From the NCBI GenBank assembly GCA_009702045.1, contig WLIV01000007.1:1-64000 (forward strand): a DNA stretch of 64,000 nucleotides, in the 5' to 3' direction. The number at the start of each line of letters is the position of its first letter. Position 1 is the stretch's first letter. This DNA is from Actinomycetota bacterium. Lineage in GTDB: Bacteria; Actinomycetota; Acidimicrobiia; Acidimicrobiales; Ilumatobacteraceae. A model generated the notes under the pieces. It was not told the DNA's origin and did no database searches. It saw only the letters and a list, made by a program, of their open reading frames with translations. This document shows, in pieces, positions 53,957 through 63,299 of this stretch. The position numbers and the translations under genes were made by a program.

Positions 53957-56038
53957 TCAGTGCTGCTTCGGGAGCCCGGCCTTGGCCTTGTCGACAAGGT
54001 GGTGCGGCAGCACGTCGTAGTGGTGGTGCTGCACCGTGTACCGACCGCGACCGGCGGTCATTGAGCGCAGTTCGATCGCATAGCGCAGCAACTCGGCGGC
54101 TGGCACCAGCGCCGCGATCTCCTGCTCGCCGTGGTCGGCGCCGGAGGAACCCTGCACACGGCCGCGACGGGAAGTGATGTCGCCCATGACGTCGCCCTGG
54201 TGCGCCGGGGGAACCGTGACGGTGAGCAGCGAGATCGGCTCGAGCACCACCACGCCGGCGGCGGCGAGTGCCTCCTTGAACCCGTGCGCTGCAGCGGTCT
54301 TGAAGGCCATCTCGCTGGAGTCCACTGCGTGGAACTTGCCGTCGAAGAACTCGACCTGCACGTCGACCACGGAGAAACCGTGTACGCCACCTTTGGCCAT
54401 CGTGTCCTCGATTCCGGTCTGGACGGCAGGGATGTAGTTGCGCGGCACGGCACCGCCAACGATGGCATCGACGAACTTGAACCCCGAGCCACGCGGCAAC
54501 GGTGCAACCCGCAGGTTGACCACTGCGTACTGACCGTGGCCACCGCTCTGCTTCTTGACTTTGCCTTCAGCTTCGGCCGTGTTGTTGATCGTCTCGCGAT
54601 ACGCGACGCGCACCTCGGCGAGGTCGACGTTGACGCCGAACCGTCGAGCGAGCCGCTCGACGGTGACCGCGATGTGGGTGTCGCCCATCCCGCGCATGAC
54701 CGTCTGATTGGTCTCCTCGACGCGCTCGACCAGTAGCGCAGGATCCTCGGTCTGCACACGCAGCAGGGCGTTGCCCAGCTTGTCGTCGTCGGCCTGTGTG
54801 CGGGGCACGATCGCCACGGCGTATTGAGGTGTGTGCCGCTCGGCGGCCTGCAACTTCACGGGTGAACCCTTCGGTGTGAGGGTGTCGCCTGTGTGCGTGT
54901 TGTTCAGCTTGGCGACGGCGGCGATGTCGCCGGCCACTACCTCACCGGTGGCCTCCTGCTCCTTGCCGCGCACGAGGAACATCGCGTGCATGCGTTCCTC
55001 ACCGCCGTTCGTGCTGTTGACCAGTTTGTCGTCGGCCCTGATCGTTCCCGAGAGCACCTTGAACACCGACAGCTGGCCCACGTAGGGGTCGGCGATGGTC
55101 TTGAACACCTGGAGCAGCGGCTGGCCGGCTGCGTCGGGGGCAACGACCGAGGTGCGGTCGCCAGCCAGGATGGTGGCCGGACGATCGGCAGGTGACGGCC
55201 CAAGTTCGCACAGAAAGTCGGCCAGACGATCGATGCCGACACCCGTCGCGGCACTCCCCAGCGCCACCGGGAACGCAAGGCAGTCGAGTACCTCGTGGGC
55301 CAGCGTGCGCTCGAGTTCCGCCACGGAGGGGGCGTTGCCCGACAGGTAGCGCTCGAGTTGTACATCGTCACCGGACACGATCTCCTCGACGACGGCGTCG
55401 TGCAACGCGTGCTCTTCGGCGGCGATGTCGGCCGGCATTGGCTCGTTGTGGTGTTGACCGTTGGCCTCGTACTCCAATGCTGCTTCTGTGAGCACATCGG
55501 CGACACCATGCAGGCTGGCCGCCTCGCCGAGCGGCAACTCCAGCGGAGCGATGCCATGTCCGAAGGCAGCGTTCAGTTGCTCGACCACCGAATGGAAATC
55601 GGCGCGGTCCTTGTCCTCCTTGTTCACGAAGAACATACGCGGGATGCCGAGCGCGGCAGCCTTGCGCCACAGCATCTCGGTCTGCACTTCCACACCGTCG
55701 ACCGCGCTGACCACGAACACCGCGAGATCGGCAACGGCGAGTGCCGCGTCGACCTCGGCTTCGAAATCGACGTACCCGGGTGTGTCGATGAGGTTGACCT
55801 TGTACGTCTCGCCGTCGCTGGACTTCCACTCGAAGGGAGCCAGGGCGAGCGACAGGGAGATCTTGCGCTTGATGCTCTCGGCCTCGGTATCGAGCACGCT
55901 GGTGCCGTCGTCGACCTTGCCGGCACGGGTGATCGCGCCGGCACGTGCCAGCAGCGCCTCGGCCACGCTGGTCTTGCCAGCCCCGCCGTGCCCCAGCAGC
56001 ACAACGTTGCGAATGCGATCCGTCGGGTAGCTCTTCAC
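53957..56038 (-). CDS. fusA2: EF-G2-like translational GTPase
   Basis: A 693-aa EF-G paralog. G1 is GHGGAGKTSVAEAL, G3 DTPGYVDF, G4 NKED in FVNKEDKDRADF. The effector/switch region is shorter and differs from canonical EF-G; domains II-V follow (e.g. GVHGFSVVDVQVEFFDGKFH). It matches the actinobacterial FusA2/EF-G2 group, which does not replace EF-G in translocation. Start GTG 56038 follows GAAGGGG; another GTG lies 3 bp before. Confidence 0.9.
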   Translation of the reverse strand: MKSYPTDRIRNVVLLGHGGAGKTSVAEALLARAGAITRAGKVDDGTSVLDTEAESIKRKISLSLALAPFEWKSSDGETYKVNLIDTPGYVDFEAEVDAALAVADLAVFVVSAVDGVEVQTEMLWRKAAALGIPRMFFVNKEDKDRADFHSVVEQLNAAFGHGIAPLELPLGEAASLHGVADVLTEAALEYEANGQHHNEPMPADIAAEEHALHDAVVEEIVSGDDVQLERYLSGNAPSVAELERTLAHEVLDCLAFPVALGSAATGVGIDRLADFLCELGPSPADRPATILAGDRTSVVAPDAAGQPLLQVFKTIADPYVGQLSVFKVLSGTIRADDKLVNSTNGGEERMHAMFLVRGKEQEATGEVVAGDIAAVAKLNNTHTGDTLTPKGSPVKLQAAERHTPQYAVAIVPRTQADDDKLGNALLRVQTEDPALLVERVEETNQTVMRGMGDTHIAVTVERLARRFGVNVDLAEVRVAYRETINNTAEAEGKVKKQSGGHGQYAVVNLRVAPLPRGSGFKFVDAIVGGAVPRNYIPAVQTGIEDTMAKGGVHGFSVVDVQVEFFDGKFHAVDSSEMAFKTAAAHGFKEALAAAGVVVLEPISLLTVTVPPAHQGDVMGDITSRRGRVQGSSGADHGEQEIAALVPAAELLRYAIELRSMTAGRGRYTVQHHHYDVLPHHLVDKAKAGLPKQH

Positions 56039-56160
56039 CACGACCCCTTCCCTAGGTACGGGTTCTGAACGCGACCGTAGCCTCTGAAAAGTGCCCGTCA
56101 TCAGGGTCCTTCGACCCACAATGAGGTGCATGCCGTGCCGATGTCTCGCGACATCACAAA

Positions 56161-56236
56161 TGGAGCCCAGAGAGGGAATCGAACCCTCGACCTTTTCATT
56201 ACGAGTGAAATGCTCTACCGACTGAGCTATCTGGGC
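56161..56236 (-). tRNA. tRNA-Thr (anticodon CGT), CCA encoded
   Basis: Minus strand GCCCAGATAGCTCAGTCGG... with acceptor stem GCCCAGA/TCTGGGC, D-loop GTCGGTAG, anticodon arm TTTCA-CTCGTAA-TGAAA giving anticodon CGT (codon ACG), T-loop GTTCGATTC, discriminator T and encoded CCA. Confidence 0.95.
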
Positions 56237-56290
56237 GCAGTCCGCAATGCTAGCGGTCGCTCCGTCCGCCGCCCACCTGCCGAGATCGGC

Positions 56291-57349
56291 CTAGATCGAG
56301 GGCAGGTCGAGCAACAACGACTGCAGCAGCAGGGTCTCGTTGGGGTTTCGTTCGAGTGCGTCGAGTGCGGTGTGGATTCGGCGCACGGCCTGCACACCCG
56401 ACTCGGGACGTGGCAGGCGACCCTGCACCAGCGCGTCGCGGTACACCCCGGCAATCACCGACATCCCGCTGCGTAGCTCGTCCACCCGATGACGGCGTTG
56501 CTCGCGCTTGTGCCGTTCCTCGAGCTGTTTGCGCCCGCTGCCGCGTTCGCCGGCGGCGGCGACACGGGCCTCCAACACGGCGGCTTCCTCGGCCTGGCGT
56601 TCGGCCAGCGGTGCCGCGGCACCCTCGATGAGTGCGTTCAGTTCGTTGCAGAGTGCGACCACTGTGGCACCCGTCCCGTCGAGGCGCCGCGGCACCTGAG
56701 CGAAGGCGTCGCGACGGGCCCGCAGGCCGGTGTCGGTGACGAGCACGCGAGCGCGGGTGAGATTGCCTTCGGCGGCAGCAGCGGCCTGCGCGGCCGACTC
56801 GGCGGGAGCGCCGTCGGCCACGAGCCGTTCGCGGATGGTGGCCTCGGAGATCGAGGCGAAATCGATGCGGACACACCGTGAGGCGATGGTGACCAGTTCC
56901 GGCGGCACCTGGTCGGCGAGCACGATGAAGACCGTGCTGGGTGGCGGCTCCTCGATCGTCTTCAACAGACGAGCGGCGGCTTCAGCATCCAGCAGGTGGA
57001 ACTCGTGCAACACCATCACCTTGCGGTTGCTCTCCATCGGGGCGAGCGACGCGTTGCGGATGATGTCGCTGACCTGATCCTTGGAGATGCGCGCACCGGT
57101 GCGCTCCACTTCCCGTACGTCGGGGTGCTCGCCGGCGAGGGCCAGACGTGCCGGGCGAGCGTCGGGCTCGTCGTGGCCGGTGAGCAACAAGGCGGCAAAG
57201 GCACGCGCCGCCTCGTGCTTGGTGCTGCCGGGCGGGCCGACGAAGAGATACGCGTGCACTGGGCTGACCGCGGATCGGGTGAGCTGGTCGACAGCACGTG
57301 TCTGGCCGACGACACCGTCCCACACCGAGCGCGTGTACTCGGCGAACAT
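56291..57349 (-). CDS. holB: DNA polymerase III delta' subunit (clamp-loader AAA+ ATPase)
   Basis: A 352-aa clamp-loader subunit. The P-loop is modified (GPPGSTKHEAARAF rather than GxxGxGK), typical of the delta' role. Other elements: EFHLLDAEAAARLLKTIEEPPPSTVFIVLA (Walker B/sensor region, LLKTLEEPP motif) and ASRCVRIDFA (SRC motif). The C-terminus is a long Arg/Glu-rich helical stretch. The start ATG 57349 overlaps the tmk stop by 1 bp (TGATG). Confidence 0.92.
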   Translation of the reverse strand: MFAEYTRSVWDGVVGQTRAVDQLTRSAVSPVHAYLFVGPPGSTKHEAARAFAALLLTGHDEPDARPARLALAGEHPDVREVERTGARISKDQVSDIIRNASLAPMESNRKVMVLHEFHLLDAEAAARLLKTIEEPPPSTVFIVLADQVPPELVTIASRCVRIDFASISEATIRERLVADGAPAESAAQAAAAAEGNLTRARVLVTDTGLRARRDAFAQVPRRLDGTGATVVALCNELNALIEGAAAPLAERQAEEAAVLEARVAAAGERGSGRKQLEERHKREQRRHRVDELRSGMSVIAGVYRDALVQGRLPRPESGVQAVRRIHTALDALERNPNETLLLQSLLLDLPSI

Positions 57350-57957
57350 CACAGACCGATCCGGTCGCGCACGGCTGCACGAATTGCCGCGCTCACGACC
57401 TCCAGCGACTGTCCGGCGTCGATGATGACCCACCGTTCGGGTTCGCTTGCGGCCATCGCGCGGAAGCCGTCGCGGACGCGTTGGTGGAACTCATCGCCCT
57501 CTTGTTCGAATCGGTCGAGCTGGCGGCCGCGCATCCGCCGTTCGAGCACCGCCGTGTCGACGTCGAGGAGGAGCACCAGTTCTGGCCACAACCCACCCAT
57601 TGCCCACTCGTTGATCGAGCGGAGCTCGTCGAGGGGCAGTTCGCGGCCGTAGCCCTGGTAGGCGAGTGTCGAGTAGACGCTGCGATCGCTGACCACGTGA
57701 CGGCCGGCGGCGAGCGCCGGGGCGACGACCTCAGTGAGGTGCTGCGCTCGATCGGCAGCGGCGAGTAATGCCTCTGCCCGGGGCGCCAGATCGGTGACGG
57801 AGGTGTCGTGCAGGATCGTGCGGATTCGCTGCCCGATCGCAGTGCCGCCGGTCTCACGGGTGAGCACAGCCGACAACGCCTCGGCCAGGCGCGCCGCATG
57901 CGTGCTCTTGCCGCACCCTTCGGTGCCCTCGAGTGTGATGTACCGACCGGTCGTCAT
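57349..57957 (-). CDS. tmk: Thymidylate kinase
   Basis: A 202-aa dTMP kinase: P-loop LEGTEGCGKSTHAARLA, the DR motif SDRSVYSTLAYQG, and DVDTAVLERR with the LID ending RFEQEGDEFH. It lies directly upstream of holB, a common replication-linked pairing. Start ATG 57957; a longer upstream extension is translated repeat DNA. Confidence 0.95.
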   Translation of the reverse strand: MTTGRYITLEGTEGCGKSTHAARLAEALSAVLTRETGGTAIGQRIRTILHDTSVTDLAPRAEALLAAADRAQHLTEVVAPALAAGRHVVSDRSVYSTLAYQGYGRELPLDELRSINEWAMGGLWPELVLLLDVDTAVLERRMRGRQLDRFEQEGDEFHQRVRDGFRAMAASEPERWVIIDAGQSLEVVSAAIRAAVRDRIGL

Positions 57958-57978
57958 ATCGAAGTCGCACCATATCCG

Positions 57979-58083
57979 GTGCGAGTGCCACGTCCCCGGT
58001 GCGAGTGCCACGTGCGCGGTGCGAGTGCCACGTTCGCGCCCGAGTGGCTGGTGACACCCCGGGGTGCAACGTGGCACTCGGGC
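57979..58083. repeat. Dispersed repeat family A, copy 3
   Basis: GCGAGTGCCACGT recurs at 57981, 58001 and 58021 (exactly 20 bp apart), then CCCGAGTGG, the degenerate palindrome GTGACACCCCGGGGTGCAAC and the inverse arm GTGGCACTCGGG. Orientation of the tandem part is opposite to that at 42813-42910. It fills the gap between topA and tmk. Confidence 0.8.
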
Positions 58084-58092
58084 GGCCAGCTG

Positions 58093-60801
58093 TCAGAGCT
58101 CGGCGTCGGGCCAGTCGGTGGTGGGAGCAGCCTTCTTCACCGGAGCGGCCTTCTTCACCGGAGCAGCTTTCTTGGCTGCGGCTTTCTTTGCCGGAGCGGC
58201 CTTCTTCGCCGGAGCGGCCTTCTTCGCGGCAGCTTTCTTCGTCGCGGTGGCCCGTTTGGCCGGAGCGCCGCCCTTTTCGATGATCGCTTCGCGGCGGATC
58301 GCGAGCAGTTCGAACGCCCGCTCGGGCAGCATTGCGTCCAGCCGATCGCCCTTGGACAGCGACGCATTGGTCTCGCCGTCGGTGACGTAGACGCCGAACT
58401 TGCCGTCCTTGGCGGCGACAGCCTTGCCGCTCACCGGATCGAGGCCGAACTCGCGCAGCGGACCCTTGGCCGCCAGGTTGGCCCCGCCGCCACGGCGGAA
58501 CACCTTGGGCTGCGAGAAGATCGCCAGCGCTTCGGCCAACGAGATCGTGAGCAACTGCTCCTCGTTGGTGATGTTGCGGTAGTCCTTGCCCTTCTGGACG
58601 TACGGGCCGTAGCGACCGTTGTTGGCCAGGATCAGCTCGCCATCGGTGGGGTCGGCGCCGACGGTGCGCGGCAACTGCAGCAACTCGGTGGCCTCGGCGA
58701 TGGTGATCCGCTCGAAGACCATCGTCTTGAACAAGCTCGCCATCTTCGGCTTCTCCAGCCCAGGCGGCAGATTGTCCGCTGCACCCCACTGTACGTAGGG
58801 GCCGTAGCGGCCGTTCTTGGCGAACACTGGGTAGCCGTCGAGTTCACCGATCGGTTCGTCACTCTTCGGCGCAGCCAGCAACTTGGTGGCCACCTCGACG
58901 GTCAGTTCCTCGGGGGTCAGGTCGTCGGGAACGCTGGCGGTGTCGTCGCCGCGCTTCACGTACGGGCCGTACTTGCCGGGCTTCACCACGATCTCGCGAC
59001 CCTCGGCATCGACGCCGATCGGGAACGTGTTGATCTCCGCCGCGTCGATGTGGTCGAGGTTCTCCTCCACCAGACGCTTCAGGCCAGGATGCCCCACTGC
59101 GTCGTCACCGAAATAGAACTGCTGCAGCCAGTCTTGCTTCTGTCGCTCGTTGCGGGCGATGGAGTCGAGGTCTTCTTCGATACGCGCCGTGAACGCATAG
59201 TCGACGAGGCCTCCGAAGTGCTTCTCGAGCAGCCCGACGACGGCGAACGCAGTCCAGGTGGGGACGAGCGCCTGACCTTTCTTCCACACGTAGCCGCGGT
59301 CCTGCACGGTCTGGATGATCGAGGCCCATGTGGACGGTCGGCCGATACCCAACTCCTCGAGGCGCTTCACCAGCGAAGCCTCGGTGTAACGGGCTGGCGG
59401 CACGGTGGCGTGGCCGTTCGGGGTGAGCGACTGTACTGATACCGATTGCCCCTCGCTGAGGGGTGGCAGCAGTGCTTCCTTCTCCTCCTCGGCGTCGGAC
59501 TCATCCGTGCTCTCGACGTACACCTGGCGATAGCCGGGGAACGTGATCGTGGTGCCACTGGCTGCGAACTCGCAGTCCGTGCTGTCCGCCTTGGCCGTCA
59601 GCCGTACAGAGACAGTGGTGCCGTTCGCGTCGGCCATCTGTGAAGCCAGCGTGCGCTGCCAGATCATGCGGTAGAGCGCGAGTTCCTGGCCATTCAGCTC
59701 GCCAGCGACGGATTCGGGTGTGCGCAGCGGCGTGGTGGGGCGGATGGCCTCGTGGGCCTCCTGCGCGTTCTTCACCTTGTTGGCGAACTGGCGCGGGGCG
59801 GGGGACAAGAACTTCTCGCCATAGCCGCGCTTGACCTCGGCACGGATTGCCCCGAGCGCTTCTTCGCTGAGCGACACGGCATCGGTACGCATGTAGGTGA
59901 TGTAGCCACGTTCGTACAGACCCTGGGCCAGGCGCATCACCTGTGCTGCACCGAGTCGCAGTTTGCGGCCGCCCTCCTGCTGCAGGGTGCTGGTCATGAA
60001 CGGGGCCTTGGGGCTGCTGCGGTACGGCTTGGACTCGACCGATCGCACGGTGAAGTCGGCGCCCGCCAACGTGTCGGCCAACGAGCGGGCACGGGCCTCG
60101 GGAACGACGACAACGTTCTTCTTCGGCAGCCCGTCGGCGGTGAAGTCCTTGCCGGTGGCGACCTTTGTGCCGTCGAGCGCGACGAGCGTGGCCGTGAATG
60201 CCGGTGTGGTGCCGGTGAGGAGTTCGATGTCCCAGTACGGGGCGGTGACGAACGCGATGCGTTCGCGTTCGCGTTCGACGATCAGGCGCACCGACGGGCT
60301 CTGCACACGGCCGGCCGACAGACCTCGGTTGACGCGGCGCCACAGCACCGGCGACACCTCGTATCCGTAGAGTCGATCGAGCAGGCGCCGTGTTTCAGCA
60401 GCGTCGACCAATCCGTAGTCGATACCCCGCGGGTTGTTGACGGCCTGATCGATCGCGCTCTTGGTGATCTCGTGGAACACCATGCGCTTCACGGGGATCT
60501 TGGGCTTGAGGTACTCGAGCAGGTGCCAGCTGATGGCCTCACCCTCGCGGTCTTCGTCCGTCGCGAGATAGAGCTCGGAGGCTCCCTTCATCGCGGCCCG
60601 CAAGTCCTTGATGACGTCCTTGCCGCGCACGGTGAGCTCGTACGTGGGCTTGAAGCCGTTGTCGACATCGATCTGCAAACCCTTGCTCGGGAGGTCGGCC
60701 ACGTGGCCCACCGAGGCGCGCACATCGAACGCATCGCCAAGGAACTTGGCGATGGTTTTGGCCTTTGCGGGTGATTCGACGATGACGAGTGGCTTTGCCA
60801 T
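58093..60801 (-). CDS. topA: DNA topoisomerase I (type IA) with Lys/Ala-rich tail
   Basis: Relaxes negative supercoils through a Tyr-linked break. The TOPRIM domain starts PLVIVESPAKAKTI and has DEDREGEAISWH; the active Tyr lies in RGYITYMRTDAVSLSE near 319. There are no CxxC zinc fingers; the C-terminus has repeated basic TopoI domains (GRYGPYV...) and, from about residue 851, a tail of KKAAPAKKAA-type repeats resembling histone H1, as in other actinobacteria. Length 902 aa. Confidence 0.97.
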   Translation of the reverse strand: MAKPLVIVESPAKAKTIAKFLGDAFDVRASVGHVADLPSKGLQIDVDNGFKPTYELTVRGKDVIKDLRAAMKGASELYLATDEDREGEAISWHLLEYLKPKIPVKRMVFHEITKSAIDQAVNNPRGIDYGLVDAAETRRLLDRLYGYEVSPVLWRRVNRGLSAGRVQSPSVRLIVERERERIAFVTAPYWDIELLTGTTPAFTATLVALDGTKVATGKDFTADGLPKKNVVVVPEARARSLADTLAGADFTVRSVESKPYRSSPKAPFMTSTLQQEGGRKLRLGAAQVMRLAQGLYERGYITYMRTDAVSLSEEALGAIRAEVKRGYGEKFLSPAPRQFANKVKNAQEAHEAIRPTTPLRTPESVAGELNGQELALYRMIWQRTLASQMADANGTTVSVRLTAKADSTDCEFAASGTTITFPGYRQVYVESTDESDAEEEKEALLPPLSEGQSVSVQSLTPNGHATVPPARYTEASLVKRLEELGIGRPSTWASIIQTVQDRGYVWKKGQALVPTWTAFAVVGLLEKHFGGLVDYAFTARIEEDLDSIARNERQKQDWLQQFYFGDDAVGHPGLKRLVEENLDHIDAAEINTFPIGVDAEGREIVVKPGKYGPYVKRGDDTASVPDDLTPEELTVEVATKLLAAPKSDEPIGELDGYPVFAKNGRYGPYVQWGAADNLPPGLEKPKMASLFKTMVFERITIAEATELLQLPRTVGADPTDGELILANNGRYGPYVQKGKDYRNITNEEQLLTISLAEALAIFSQPKVFRRGGGANLAAKGPLREFGLDPVSGKAVAAKDGKFGVYVTDGETNASLSKGDRLDAMLPERAFELLAIRREAIIEKGGAPAKRATATKKAAAKKAAPAKKAAPAKKAAAKKAAPVKKAAPVKKAAPTTDWPDAEL

Positions 60802-60888
60802 TGCGGGGGTATCGCTAGACGCTGGCGGGCTTGGTTGTCAAGGAGGGCGGATGAACGGTCAACTGCTGAGGTCCTACATCGAGTGGTT

Positions 60889-63240
60889 TCAGGCGACCGG
60901 TTGGGGCTCTTTGGCGACCTCGTCGAGGATCCGTTCGGCCGCATCGGCGGGATGTGCGCCCTCCACGTTGAGGTGCGGGAGGATGCGATCCAGCCACTTC
61001 GGGATCCACCAGTTCTTGGCGCCCAGCAACTCCATCGTGGCCGGCACGAGCACCATGCGCACGATGGTGGCATCGACGAACACGGCGACTGCCAAACCCA
61101 GTCCGAACAGCTTCAGTGAGCGGTCGTCGCCCAGTACGAAGGCCGAGAACACGCACACCATGATCAACGCGGCGGCGGTGATCACGCGAGCGGTGACGGC
61201 CAGGCCGTCGGCCACCGCGGTGGCGTTGTCGCCGGTGCGGTCGAATTCTTCCTTCATCCGTGAGAGGAGGAACACTTCGTAGTCCATGGACAGACCGAAC
61301 ACGATCGCGAAGAGCATCATCGGTGCCCATGCCTCGACTGGCCCCTCCTTGTCGACACCGATCAGCCCGAGGCCCCAGCCCCACTGGAAGATGGCGACGA
61401 TCACGCCGTAGGCGGCACCCACTGACAGCAGGTTCATGACCACCGCCTTCAGCGGTACGAGCAGGCTGCGGAACACGATCATCAACAGCAGGAAGCTGAG
61501 CACCAGCACCGCGCCGATCAGCAACGGCAGGCGACCAGCGAGGTACGACGAGAAGTCGATACCCGATGCAGTCCAGCCGCCGACGTTGACTTTGATTCCG
61601 GTGGTGGGCAACACATCCTCACGGAGATGGTTCACGAGGTCGGAAGTGGAGGCGTCCTGGGCGGAACTCTTCGGGTAGACCCGCCACATCCAGAGGTCGG
61701 GGGCGACTTCCATACCGGGTGTGGCGAAGGCCACGTTGCCCGCCTGCTCTGCCGTGAGTGCGTCATCGACCTTCGCTACCGCTGCGGCCGTAGCGGCTGG
61801 GTCGGTGCTGACGAGGATCAGCGGTCCGTTGGTACCCGGCCCGAACGCAGCGGCAACCGTGTCGTACGCCTGTCGAACAGTGGTGTCCTTTGCCATGTTG
61901 CCTTCGTCGCTGAAGCCAAGGCGAATGGAGAAGATGGGCAGCGCGAGCACGAGGAGTACGACGGTGCCGCCGAGGAAGAACGGCCACGGTCGGTGCTGGA
62001 TGAAGCGGCTCCAGCGGTACCAGAAGCGCAACTCAGCAGGCTTCTCGTGTCGCTCGGGGATCGGCGCGCGCAACGCCTTGCCGAACGGGAGCAGACTGGC
62101 ACCGACCAACAGGACGGCGAACAGGGCGCCGAGACTCATCAGTGGGCCGACCTTGTCGAGCACGACTCCGGCGAGGCCGCAGGCCACGAACACGCCGACG
62201 CCTAGTGCGGCGGCTCGCGATGTGGTGTGGATGCGTGTGCCGGTGAACCCCAGCAATGCCGGGAGCAGTGTGATCGAGGCGATCATCATCACGAACACAC
62301 CGGTCGCTCCGGCGACGGCAAGCCCGCGTACGAACGACAGTCCCATGATGAACAAACCGAGCAGCGAGATGATCACGGTGATACCGGCGAAGATGACGGC
62401 GCGGCCGGAGGAGTCGACGGCCGCAACCGTTGCAGTCTCAGGGTCCTCACCCATCTGCAGGTGCTCGCGATACCGACTGACGATGAACAGCGCATAGTCG
62501 ATACCCACGCCAAGGCCGATCATCGCCGCCATCTGCGGGCCGAACTCGGGGATCGAGAAGCCATTGGACGCGATCGCAACGATCGCCATGCCGACGCCGA
62601 GACCGATGATTGCGGTACCGATGGGCAGCCCCATGGCGATGACAGAACCGAAGGCCAACAGCAGGATGACGATCGCGGCGAGTACGCCGAGGACCTCGCT
62701 GGCCGGGAACTTCATCTCTTGGAAGACCTGGCCGCCATAGTCGATCGAGAGGCCCGGCACGTTCACCTGCTGGCCGATCCCCTCGATCTGGTCGGCGAGT
62801 GACTTGAATGCTGCTTGGTCACGCTTGCTCACGGTGAGCTGCGCGAAGGAGACGTCCTGGCCGAAGGTATTGGCCGGGTTGGCGGCGGGGCTGTTCTGCT
62901 GTGCACCTTCCGCGGCGTACGGGCTGACCACCTTCACACCGGGAAGCGCGTCGACCTTCGTGAAGAAGGCAGTCATCGCTGCCGCGACGGCGGGATCGGC
63001 GTTGCCTTGTGTGGCGGTGAAGACGATCTGGGCCTGAATACCGGCGTCTTCCTTGTTGCCGATGTTGTTAAACGCGTCCTGCACGAGCTTGGACTCGGTG
63101 TTCGGCATGCTGAATTCGGTGTGGTAGTCCGTTCCGAGGCTGGACGACAGCACGTTGAGGGTCACGAGCACGGGCAACCACACGGCAAACACCATGATCA
63201 CGCGGTGCCGGAAACTGAATCGCGCAAGGCGAGCGAGCAT
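60889..63240 (-). CDS. MMPL/RND-family membrane exporter
   Basis: A 783-aa exporter with the RND duplicated topology: an N-terminal segment (FRHRVIMVFAVWLPVLVTLNVL), a large extracytoplasmic loop (about 40-170), five segments including GLGVGIDYALFIVSRYREHLQ, a second loop, and a final group with FGLSMDYEVFLLSRMKEEF. The paired D-Y motifs are the proton-relay residues. It probably exports lipids or other hydrophobic compounds. Start ATG 63240 has GGAGGA at 7-bp spacing. Confidence 0.9.
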   Translation of the reverse strand: MLARLARFSFRHRVIMVFAVWLPVLVTLNVLSSSLGTDYHTEFSMPNTESKLVQDAFNNIGNKEDAGIQAQIVFTATQGNADPAVAAAMTAFFTKVDALPGVKVVSPYAAEGAQQNSPAANPANTFGQDVSFAQLTVSKRDQAAFKSLADQIEGIGQQVNVPGLSIDYGGQVFQEMKFPASEVLGVLAAIVILLLAFGSVIAMGLPIGTAIIGLGVGMAIVAIASNGFSIPEFGPQMAAMIGLGVGIDYALFIVSRYREHLQMGEDPETATVAAVDSSGRAVIFAGITVIISLLGLFIMGLSFVRGLAVAGATGVFVMMIASITLLPALLGFTGTRIHTTSRAAALGVGVFVACGLAGVVLDKVGPLMSLGALFAVLLVGASLLPFGKALRAPIPERHEKPAELRFWYRWSRFIQHRPWPFFLGGTVVLLVLALPIFSIRLGFSDEGNMAKDTTVRQAYDTVAAAFGPGTNGPLILVSTDPAATAAAVAKVDDALTAEQAGNVAFATPGMEVAPDLWMWRVYPKSSAQDASTSDLVNHLREDVLPTTGIKVNVGGWTASGIDFSSYLAGRLPLLIGAVLVLSFLLLMIVFRSLLVPLKAVVMNLLSVGAAYGVIVAIFQWGWGLGLIGVDKEGPVEAWAPMMLFAIVFGLSMDYEVFLLSRMKEEFDRTGDNATAVADGLAVTARVITAAALIMVCVFSAFVLGDDRSLKLFGLGLAVAVFVDATIVRMVLVPATMELLGAKNWWIPKWLDRILPHLNVEGAHPADAAERILDEVAKEPQPVA

Positions 63241-63299
63241 GGGGGAATCCTCCAGGCGGCCTTGGGGGGGCAAGGCTGTCCTTTCGCAACGCTACCGTT

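Noticed and set aside
57979-58083. Regular 20-bp repeats as a possible CRISPR array
   Set aside because: Units are contiguous with no unique spacers, only 2-3 units long, no cas genes nearby, and the same units recur at other loci beside a palindrome.
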